This document shows, one piece after another, positions 1-5,942 of a DNA stretch of 7,255 nt. Numbering within the stretch: the stretch's first letter is position 1; each line of letters begins with the position of its first letter. The position numbers and the translations under genes were made by a program. The notes beneath the pieces were generated by a model. It made no database searches, was not told the origin of the DNA, and saw only the letters and a program-made list of their open reading frames with translations. This DNA comes from OMIS01 sp964443885 (GTDB lineage Bacteria; Patescibacteriota; Microgenomatia; UBA1400; PJMF01): positions 1 to 7,255 of the forward strand of contig CAYUES010000049.1 of the NCBI GenBank assembly GCA_964443885.1, written 5' to 3'.

Positions 1-1822
1 TTGAGTCAACGTACTCAACGACACCTGGATTCTGTGTGACAACAGTGCGGTTCATGGCACTGGCAACAGCAGATTCCATGCCTGTCCCAACAATTGGAGC
101 TTGAGGTTTGATCAGCGGCACGGCTTGACACTGCATGTGTGTACCCATCAAAGCACGGTTGGCTTCGTCATGAGCAATAAATGGAATTAATGAAGCTGAA
201 GTACCGATCACTTGGCGAGGCACGACGTCAATATACTGAACGTCAGTAACTGGACCTTCAATAAATTTGTTCATGTAGCGAATAGGCACCCACTCTTGGT
301 CGATGTGATTCTTGGCGTCAATTGCAACACTGCGGTGAGTAATGCGGTAGTCTTCTTCGTCATCAGCTGCTAAGTAGACAATTTCGTCAGAAATCTTCAT
401 TTTGTCGCCATCAGCAATCACAGGATTGTATGGAGCTTCTAAGAAACCAAAGTCATTAACGTGAGCATAGAGTGACAAGTACGTTACCAAACCGATGTTT
501 GGACCTTCTGGAGAACGGACTGGGTCGATACGAGAGTATTGAGAAGCGTTAATGTCACGCATCGAGAAGGATGCGCGCTCTCGAGTGACACCACCAGATC
601 CCATCACTGATAAACGACGTAAGTTGTCGATTTCAGAAAGTGGGTTGGTTTGGTCAAGAATTGTTGACAAACGGTTGCGGCGGAAGAACTCACTAATCGT
701 TGCGATTAATGGGCGAGCATTAACCAATGCACCTGGAGTCAGTGTTTCATCTGTTTTGGTCAAAGACATTTTTTCGCGGATTGAACGCTCTAAACGAATT
801 AAACCAATCCGAAATGCTGACTCTTGAACGAGCTCACCAATTTGGCGAACACGTCGGTTGCTTAAGTGGTCGATGTCGTCTGTTTTACCTTTACCATTTT
901 GTAAGTTGATCAGGTACTTAACAGCAGCTAAGACGTCTGAAGGGGTTAAGGTGACGTTTGCTTGATCAATTTCCAACTTGAAGCGGCGGTTTAGTTTGTA
1001 GCGACCAACTCGACCTAAGTCATAGCGGCGAGCATCGAAGAACATTTGCTTGAGGTACTCTGCAGCACCATCGACGGTTGCTGGTTCACCAGGGCGCATT
1101 TTTTCGTAGATTTCGATTAAAGCTTCTTCTTTAGTCTTGGTAGCATCTTTTTCTAAAGTATTTTTTAAAAGTGAGTATGCATCGGTATCGATCACATCTT
1201 TGAAGGTTGCAAGTAACTCTTCATCACTTCCCCAACCCATTGCACGTAAGAGCACAGTAACAGGCATCTTGCGGCGGCGGTCGATCTTAACGGTGATAAT
1301 GTTCTTTTTTCCGACTGCAATTTCTAACCAAGAACCGCGTTTAGGACGAAGTTCAGCTTGGTAGAGCTGTCTGCCAGTTGCGGCATCAGTGTCGCCAGAA
1401 AAGAAAACACCAGGAGAACGAACGAGTTGAGTCACAACTGCGCGTTCAATACCATTAATAACGAATGTACCAATTGGAGTCATGCGCGGGATATCACCAA
1501 GGAAAACTTCTTGAGACTGCTCTTCATTTGTCTTTTTGTTGGTGAGAGTTGCCATCACGTAGAGTGGCATATCGTAGGTGACACCCTTAGATTTTGCTTG
1601 AGCGATCGTGTATTTATTTGGGCCAAAGCGGTAGTCACCAAAACTTAAGCGCCAGTTTTTGCCGGTGTAGTCTTCAATCCCATTTTGATAGACTTCGTGA
1701 AGCGTATCAGAAATACCTTTGTTCAAAAAGGCATCATAACTTTGTAGTTGTAGACCAACCAAATCGAGTTCTGGAAGAATGGTGTGTGTTTTACCCCAAT
1801 TTTGACGCACGCTGTTTGACAT
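1..1822 (-). CDS. rpoB: RNA polymerase beta subunit, N-terminal 607 residues (gene runs off the left edge)
   Basis: This is the catalytic beta subunit of DNA-dependent RNA polymerase, which with beta' forms the active centre and the rifampicin pocket. The frame is open from the ATG at 1822-1820 to the left edge, so the C-terminal part is missing; full-length bacterial RpoB is about 1,100-1,350 residues. Family hallmarks appear in order: SYDAFLNKGI (28-37), GDIPRMTPIGTFVINGIERA (109-128), RSPGVFF (135-141), ARRYDLGRVGRYKLNRRF (264-281), DQTNPLSEIDNLRR (390-403, rifampicin region), GGVTRERASF (410-419), SPEGPNIGL (437-445), HDEANRALMG (551-560, containing the conserved Arg equivalent to E. coli R678) and GTGMESAVASA (579-589). 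The large E. coli-type inserts are absent from this part. The start is supported by an AAGGAG site 5 nt upstream. Substitutions at the positions of E. coli Q513, H526 and R687 are described in the findings. rpoC would be expected next, outside the window. Identity is very secure. Confidence 0.98.
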   Translation of the reverse strand, partial: MSNSVRQNWGKTHTILPELDLVGLQLQSYDAFLNKGISDTLHEVYQNGIEDYTGKNWRLSFGDYRFGPNKYTIAQAKSKGVTYDMPLYVMATLTNKKTNEEQSQEVFLGDIPRMTPIGTFVINGIERAVVTQLVRSPGVFFSGDTDAATGRQLYQAELRPKRGSWLEIAVGKKNIITVKIDRRRKMPVTVLLRAMGWGSDEELLATFKDVIDTDAYSLLKNTLEKDATKTKEEALIEIYEKMRPGEPATVDGAAEYLKQMFFDARRYDLGRVGRYKLNRRFKLEIDQANVTLTPSDVLAAVKYLINLQNGKGKTDDIDHLSNRRVRQIGELVQESAFRIGLIRLERSIREKMSLTKTDETLTPGALVNARPLIATISEFFRRNRLSTILDQTNPLSEIDNLRRLSVMGSGGVTRERASFSMRDINASQYSRIDPVRSPEGPNIGLVTYLSLYAHVNDFGFLEAPYNPVIADGDKMKISDEIVYLAADDEEDYRITHRSVAIDAKNHIDQEWVPIRYMNKFIEGPVTDVQYIDVVPRQVIGTSASLIPFIAHDEANRALMGTHMQCQAVPLIKPQAPIVGTGMESAVASAMNRTVVTQNPGVVEYVDS

Positions 1823-1827
1823 GGAAA

Positions 1828-1833
1828 CTCCTT
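1828..1833 (-). promoter_or_regulatory. Shine-Dalgarno site of rpoB
   Basis: AAGGAG on the minus strand, 5 nt before the rpoB ATG. It is the only strong Shine-Dalgarno sequence I see before any gene in this window and it fixes the rpoB start. Confidence 0.85.
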
Positions 1834-1867
1834 ATACTTATTAACCGGATTTAAAGGCCACGCAGAA

Positions 1868-1897
1868 AACACAGTGCTACACTTGTAGCCCTGTGTT
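1868..1897 (-). terminator. Strong hairpin in the mltG-rpoB gap: terminator or leader attenuator
   Basis: On the minus strand AACACAG (1897-1891) pairs with CTGTGTT (1874-1868), and inside it GCTAC (1889-1885) pairs with GTAGC (1880-1876). One G/A mismatch separates the two stems and the loop is 4 nt. This gives about 12 base pairs in 30 nt. Only a short T run (TTTT, partly within the stem) follows on the minus strand, so as an intrinsic terminator it is weak. It lies downstream of the putative rpoB promoter (1988-2016) and 34 nt before the rpoB Shine-Dalgarno site. It could therefore end mltG transcripts, attenuate rpoB, or stabilise the rpoB leader. The structure is seen; the function is inferred. 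Confidence 0.5.
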
Positions 1898-1987
1898 GGA
1901 CTTATTCTCTGTTTGAAAAACTATTCAATCTAGTGATCAAGAGAACTCCGCTTCGCCTCTACTATTTTCTATTGCTGTAAGCATTGA

Positions 1988-2016
1988 ATTCTAACACAAC
2001 AAAAAGCCTAGCGCAA
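1988..2016 (-). promoter_or_regulatory. Putative extended -10 promoter for rpoB
   Basis: On the minus strand TAGAAT (1993-1988) matches the -10 consensus at five of six bases. It is preceded by TGT (1996-1994), an extended -10 TGn element. A weak -35 TTGCGC (2016-2011) lies exactly 17 nt upstream. The -35 falls inside the last codons of mltG. Transcription would start near 1980, leaving a leader of about 160 nt that holds the 1868-1897 hairpin. The rest of the mltG-rpoB gap shows no small gene or repeat I can support. The promoter is predicted from sequence only. Confidence 0.45.
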
Positions 2017-2991
2017 GTATTTATCTATATTCGCGTTATGCTCTTCCAGTGTCTCAGAATAGTGAGCTACACCAGTCTGATCGTGAATATAGAATAGATC
2101 ATCACTCGCTATTGGGTCAAGTACAGCTTTGATCGCATTGAGGCTTGGATTACAGATTGGATACGGAGGCATGCCTGGTTGCAGATAGGTGTTATACGGA
2201 GAAGTACTGGTCTTGACGGCCACACTGGGTGGACTCCACCAATCTTGAGTAACTGCGTTATACCCTGCAATGTACTGGAGCGTGGCATCTGCCTGGAGAG
2301 GCATGCCAATATCTAGACGATTTTGTAAAATACCTGCCACGTGGCGCATGTCTTCAAACGATCGTCCTTCCCGCTCGACAATTGAGGCAAAGGTAATGAT
2401 CTCGGAAAGTTCTTTCCCTGAAGCAGTAATTTCTTCCTCGAGATCCGTGACGACTTTTCTTTCAAACGTAGAGATAAAAAGTTCATACAGCTGTTCAGCC
2501 GTGCTCTCTTTGGGTACTAAGTAACTATCGGGGAAGATTGAACCTTCGCTGGTACTAGCTAACTCATCGAAGGCAGCCTTATCAAACTCAGACAAATCTT
2601 GCGCCGCCAGGTAGGCTGAAACTTCTTCCACGCGCCAGCCTTCGAGCAGAGTGATCCAGATGTCTTCACTGCCTTGGGTCAAGGTGTCAGCAATTTGTTG
2701 AGTAGTCATGTTTGGTGAAAGTTCATATGAACCAGCCTGCATCTTGGTGTCAAGGTTTTTGTACTGGGCGTAGAATCTAAAAATCTGGGCATTCTTGACT
2801 AGCCCAGCTTCTTTGAGGCTGTTGGCGGTTTTGATGACTGACTGGCCTTTGGCAATCACAAAACGCTGAGTGGCTGTGTCACTTGGATTAACTGGTTGCA
2901 GTTGAGAGTATCCCCAAGCTACTGCGCCACCGATGGTGAGTAAGCCAAGGATTACAATGATTGCAATAATTTTGAGGACTTTAGCTGTCAT
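2008..2991 (-). CDS. mltG: Endolytic peptidoglycan transglycosylase MltG (YceG-like)
   Basis: MltG is a membrane-anchored lytic transglycosylase that cuts nascent glycan strands on the outer face of the inner membrane, and it is thought to set strand length during wall synthesis. At 327 residues it is close to the usual family length (about 340). A single N-terminal membrane anchor (about 5-27) is followed by a LysM-like domain (about 43-105, starting RFVIAKGQSV) and then the YceG catalytic domain. Family signatures are EGWRVEEV (117-124), IFPDSYLVP (152-160), FASIVEREG (201-209, with E206 as the likely catalytic Glu by analogy with E. coli MltG), NRLDIGMPLQADATLQY (224-240) and SPYNTY (264-269) leading into PGMPPYPICNPSLNAIKA (272-289). 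The gene ends with TAG. No Shine-Dalgarno site precedes the ATG, but an extended -10 lies at 3004-3012, so the mRNA may be nearly leaderless. It is separated from ruvX by a transporter gene. Identity is secure. Confidence 0.95.
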   Translation of the reverse strand: MTAKVLKIIAIIVILGLLTIGGAVAWGYSQLQPVNPSDTATQRFVIAKGQSVIKTANSLKEAGLVKNAQIFRFYAQYKNLDTKMQAGSYELSPNMTTQQIADTLTQGSEDIWITLLEGWRVEEVSAYLAAQDLSEFDKAAFDELASTSEGSIFPDSYLVPKESTAEQLYELFISTFERKVVTDLEEEITASGKELSEIITFASIVEREGRSFEDMRHVAGILQNRLDIGMPLQADATLQYIAGYNAVTQDWWSPPSVAVKTSTSPYNTYLQPGMPPYPICNPSLNAIKAVLDPIASDDLFYIHDQTGVAHYSETLEEHNANIDKYLR

Positions 2992-3003
2992 ATACAGTAT
3001 AAG

Positions 3004-3012
3004 AGTATAGCA
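3004..3012 (-). promoter_or_regulatory. Putative extended -10 promoter of mltG
   Basis: On the minus strand TGC followed by TATACT (3012-3004) makes an extended -10. The hexamer matches TATAAT at five of six bases. I see no good -35. Transcription would begin around 2997, leaving only about 6 nt before the ATG at 2991. A second TATACT (3001-2996) lies even closer to the start. With no Shine-Dalgarno sequence present, this suggests a leaderless or near-leaderless mRNA. The rest of the 3013-3086 gap shows no clear terminator for the upstream transporter gene. Confidence 0.45.
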
Positions 3013-3086
3013 TTATTACTAGCTGAGTAGGAAGCTCTTGATTACTATTAACAAATATGCAGAGTCAGGAAAACGTGGATCAGAAG

Positions 3087-4469
3087 CTACATCCTAAAAT
3101 CTTTCATTGTCTGAAAGAGCAGAAAAGCAAAAAAGAGGACGGCAAAAATAACTGCTCCTTGGCGGAGTCTCCCTGCCCGGAATGGTTTGGCTAGGCGCTG
3201 CTTATTTAAGAAGTAGACAATTGGAAACGACAGCATCATCGCCGCAGCATTAAAAATTGCCGCCATCGTCAGTAACATCCGCGGTTCTTGGATTCCTGCA
3301 AGGTATATACCCACCCCCAGTGCCAGTTGTGCCCAGAGTGCAATGTAAAAATAGAGACTCAAGTTAACTTTGCGTTTATGACTGCCAAACAGCAAAACCC
3401 CGTTTTCTGAAATTATTCGAGCCGACGACTCCATGACTCCGACTTGGGTAGAAAACAGCATCACGGCACTCACCAACAAAAATAAAGTACCAACAGCGCC
3501 CGCCGTACGCGCAGCAATTGCCTCACTCTGGGCATACAAGAAGCTAATTCCCGACTGCACTTCTTGGCCGTACACCGTTGAGTATGCCAACAGCGCCAAC
3601 AAACTGATACTAATAAACCCGAGTAACCAAAACACCAACGCATGCTCCAACGTTACCAACCGCCACCACTGATTCCAGCGCTGAATATTAGCTGGGGTGT
3701 GTTCAAATGTTTCACCTTCTAAAGTCATTGCTTTGGCGGTACCTGAAAAAAGTCCGGAGATTTTTTCCATGTACTTACCCATGCCCATCCCTTTTTCCTT
3801 GATGTAGTACGACTGCGCTAAGTTTAGATTGCCACCTGCTCCCGAGTACGCAAATGCTGCGACAAAAGAGCCCACCGAGACTCCAGCAGGGAAAAACCAC
3901 CAACCGTGTCCTTTGCCGAGGAATCCTTGGCCAAGTTCTTGCCAGTGAATAGGTTCGGCAAACATAAACGCTAAAATAAACAAAAATGGTAACCCAAGAA
4001 AGATAATAATTTTTTGAAAGCGCTCGATAGTTTTATATAAACTTTTGCCGCTCGAGAGTATCAAGCCGGTCAAAACTAGTAAGCCGACAGCAACTAGGTT
4101 TTTGGGAAGTACCGGGAAGATAGTTACCAGAATCTCGGTAGTTGCGGAAGAAAACCCTGGAATCGACCACGGAATAAACGTTGAAATAATGTACCAAATG
4201 GTAATCCAGACGCTGATGCGGCGAAAGCCCACGAAAACGCTCTCGCCCCAGTACAAAGAGTAGCGCATTACTTCGGTGTTGAGAACATACTGCAGAGAAA
4301 TTCCAACTAAAGCACCCCAGAGTAGTCCCAAGCCATGTTGGGCAGAAAGGTACGGCCAGAGTATTAACTCGCCACTGCCGAGTGCTAATCCTAACAAAAT
4401 AAATGAGGGTCCAATCATCTTCCAAAACGATGGAACTGGTGGCAACGAACGGCCAGGGGTTTTGGGCAT
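3087..4469 (-). CDS. Nramp-related multi-pass transporter, substrate unknown
   Basis: This 460-residue integral membrane protein has about 11 hydrophobic segments. The first (about 19-38, GPSFILLGLALGSGELILWP) has the layout of Nramp/MntH transmembrane helix 1. The helix-6 region carries AYSGAGGNLNLAQSYY (207-222) followed by IKEKGMGMGKY (223-233). Nramp proteins import divalent metals with protons through a LeuT-like fold. Here the canonical metal-binding motifs are absent: GSGE (31-34) stands where DPGN is expected, and no MPH motif occurs in the helix-6 region. The substrate therefore cannot be assumed to be manganese or iron. A soluble loop (about 223-270) with many charged residues and a Trp-rich end (QRWNQWWRLV) follows helix 6. 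The ATG is 4 nt after the ruvX stop and lacks a Shine-Dalgarno site, which suggests translational coupling in one operon. The gene ends with TAG. Family-level assignment is fairly good; function is open. Confidence 0.75.
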   Translation of the reverse strand: MPKTPGRSLPPVPSFWKMIGPSFILLGLALGSGELILWPYLSAQHGLGLLWGALVGISLQYVLNTEVMRYSLYWGESVFVGFRRISVWITIWYIISTFIPWSIPGFSSATTEILVTIFPVLPKNLVAVGLLVLTGLILSSGKSLYKTIERFQKIIIFLGLPFLFILAFMFAEPIHWQELGQGFLGKGHGWWFFPAGVSVGSFVAAFAYSGAGGNLNLAQSYYIKEKGMGMGKYMEKISGLFSGTAKAMTLEGETFEHTPANIQRWNQWWRLVTLEHALVFWLLGFISISLLALLAYSTVYGQEVQSGISFLYAQSEAIAARTAGAVGTLFLLVSAVMLFSTQVGVMESSARIISENGVLLFGSHKRKVNLSLYFYIALWAQLALGVGIYLAGIQEPRMLLTMAAIFNAAAMMLSFPIVYFLNKQRLAKPFRAGRLRQGAVIFAVLFFAFLLFQTMKDFRM

Positions 4470-4473
4470 GACT

Positions 4474-4947
4474 TTAGGATAGCATTAATAGCGGGTGAGT
4501 ATCCAGCCACTCTTGCAAGAAGTTAGCAGCGGCCATGTGATCAACACGAGCAGTCTGGGCATGAAACCGTGAGCGCCCTTGTGACTCGAGCTGTCCGCGC
4601 GCTTCTTGGGTACTGAGTGTCTCGTCAGTCAGCTCCACTGGCAACGAAATATGTTGTCGTAACTGCGCTACAAACTCGATTGTTCGCTCCATAGTTTTGC
4701 TTTCAGAAATGCCAACAATGAGCATGGTGACACCATTCTCAAAAATTATTTTTTCTAACTGGCTGAAAACCGAGTCATCGTTTCGGAGAATCGTCAACGG
4801 TTCAGCAATTGTGCCGTACGAAATAGCCACGCCAATCCGAGCGGTGCCATAATCTATGGCTAAAACTTTTCGAAACGGATTGGTACTAGGTGAGTTTGCA
4901 AGCATCAAAGGTAATTGTACCTTAGGATTTCTCAAACAGCTACCCAT
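4474..4947 (-). CDS. ruvX: RuvX/YqgF family RNase H-like nuclease (putative Holliday junction resolvase / pre-16S rRNA nuclease)
   Basis: RuvX/YqgF is a small cytoplasmic protein with an RNase H-like fold, linked in different bacteria to 16S rRNA 5'-end maturation and to Holliday junction processing. The diagnostic motifs are KVLAIDYGTARIGVAIS (27-43, with D32), LIVGISES (76-83), LTDETLSTQEA (106-116, with E109) and ARVDHMAAANFLQEWLD (133-149, with D136). D32, E109 and D136 match the expected acidic catalytic set. The start is undecided. The longest form (ATG at 4947) gives 157 residues, but that ATG lies in the 4939-4955 hairpin and has no Shine-Dalgarno site. Met15 (ATG at 4905) gives 143 residues, the normal family length, and has a -10-like TACAAT (4919-4914) 8 nt upstream. 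I lean toward Met15 being the true start. The stop TAA is 4 nt before the transporter ATG. The function call is secure at family level. Confidence 0.92.
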   Translation of the reverse strand: MGSCLRNPKVQLPLMLANSPSTNPFRKVLAIDYGTARIGVAISYGTIAEPLTILRNDDSVFSQLEKIIFENGVTMLIVGISESKTMERTIEFVAQLRQHISLPVELTDETLSTQEARGQLESQGRSRFHAQTARVDHMAAANFLQEWLDTHPLLMLS

Positions 4948-4955
4948 GGGGTAGC
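4939..4955 (-). terminator. Perfect 7-bp hairpin between the sortase and ruvX genes
   Basis: GCTACCC and GGGTAGC form a perfect 7-bp stem around a 3-nt loop. The centre, CCCATGGG, contains the longest-form ATG of ruvX. It lies 33 nt beyond the sortase stop codon. On the minus strand it is followed by TGTTTGAG, a poor T tract, so it is at best a weak terminator or an RNA-stability element. If ruvX starts at 4905, this hairpin lies wholly in the intergenic gap. Confidence 0.35.
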
Positions 4956-4988
4956 GCGATGAGGTTGGGAATTTTGCGAACTTAAAAA

Positions 4989-5936
4989 CTACTGCTTTGA
5001 AATGAGCTGCGCAGTAATCACTCCACGGCGTAGATACGTACCTTCAGGCGTACAAGTGACGAGTTTGAGTCGTGCCGAGTCATACTGTTGGCCTAAAATA
5101 TAGACATCAGTAGGTTTCACTTCAGCTTTTTCCTGAACAATATACGTGTACTTAACACCTTGATGCGTGACAAAAATTTCATCACCTTTTTTGAGAGTCA
5201 TAATCGTACTAAAGATTGACGTATAGCGACGTTGGTTTTTTTCACTTGGATTGTAAAACTGCCGTAACACTGAGTGACCGAAAATAACTGGGGCACCCAT
5301 CTCTCCTGGTTTGGCCGTGCCAGGATAGGCAATTAAGCTATTATTAAGATCAGTACCACCCATCTTGACTACAGCGTTGGCAATATTCAGTTTTGGAATA
5401 TCGAGTACATACTCATCAGCTGCTACCTCACCATCACCAAAAGCTAATCGCTCGCCATTTTCAGGCTCAAACCAATTATTCAAATTTGTATAATCGAGCT
5501 TCATATCAATTATTTTGGGAGTATTATCATAGGTGGTTTCTTCTTGAGCATGAACTTGAGTAACAACCAACGGCGTCACTTCCATAACTTGCTCATGAGG
5601 AACTGGCGAAATCAGTTGGCCAATCTGGACTTCTGGCAGTCTCCAAAGATACGAGTTCACAATAGGTAACGCTGCACTCCCAACTAAGTACATTCCAAAC
5701 GCAATAAAAGCAATTGGCAAGACCATCGCGCCGATCCGCACACTTTGCGGTAACTGCCAGCTATCAACGCGCTTTTCATCTTGAGCTGACTCAACCTTTT
5801 GGCTAATTTGTAAGTGACGAACATGATCACTAATTTTTTCTTCTACATCATCCAGAGACACGCCATGCAAAACCGCATTTCGATATAACGAAATAAGTTC
5901 GACTCGTGAGACTGGTGGATCGGCAGGACGTTGCAT
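4989..5936 (-). CDS. Sortase-family cysteine transpeptidase with a long cytoplasmic N-terminus
   Basis: Sortases cut a sorting signal in surface proteins and transfer the product to a nucleophile on the cell wall or a pilin. In this 315-residue protein the C-terminal domain (about 175-315) has the sortase beta-barrel pattern: VLDIPKLNIANAVV (177-190), APVIFGHSV (215-223, catalytic H221), LKKGDEIFV (248-256) and KLVTCTPEGTYLRRGV (291-306, nucleophile C295, with R303 or R304 as the third catalytic residue). The single TCTP-type active site suits classes D/E or a related group better than SrtA, but I cannot fix the class. One membrane segment (about 66-95) precedes an unstructured-looking stem (about 100-170). 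Before it lies an unusual cytoplasmic part of about 65 charged, helix-prone residues. The ATG is 6 nt after the upstream stop, which suggests an operon. No LPXTG-like substrate is visible in the window. The stop is TAG. Confidence 0.9.
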   Translation of the reverse strand: MQRPADPPVSRVELISLYRNAVLHGVSLDDVEEKISDHVRHLQISQKVESAQDEKRVDSWQLPQSVRIGAMVLPIAFIAFGMYLVGSAALPIVNSYLWRLPEVQIGQLISPVPHEQVMEVTPLVVTQVHAQEETTYDNTPKIIDMKLDYTNLNNWFEPENGERLAFGDGEVAADEYVLDIPKLNIANAVVKMGGTDLNNSLIAYPGTAKPGEMGAPVIFGHSVLRQFYNPSEKNQRRYTSIFSTIMTLKKGDEIFVTHQGVKYTYIVQEKAEVKPTDVYILGQQYDSARLKLVTCTPEGTYLRRGVITAQLISKQ

Positions 5937-5942
5937 AACTTT

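Noticed and set aside
552..1854. Several open frames of 60-96 codons on the plus strand across the rpoB region
   Set aside because: They lie opposite the continuous rpoB frame, have no recognisable domains or ribosome sites, and their composition is that of an antisense shadow.
1868..1897. tRNA or small structured RNA gene in the mltG-rpoB gap
   Set aside because: Only a single long hairpin is seen; there is no cloverleaf, TPsiC-like segment or other conserved RNA element.
4033..4425. A 130-codon minus-strand frame inside the transporter gene
   Set aside because: It is an out-of-frame shadow of the Nramp-related gene, whose own frame has clear membrane helices; the overlapping product shows no family features.
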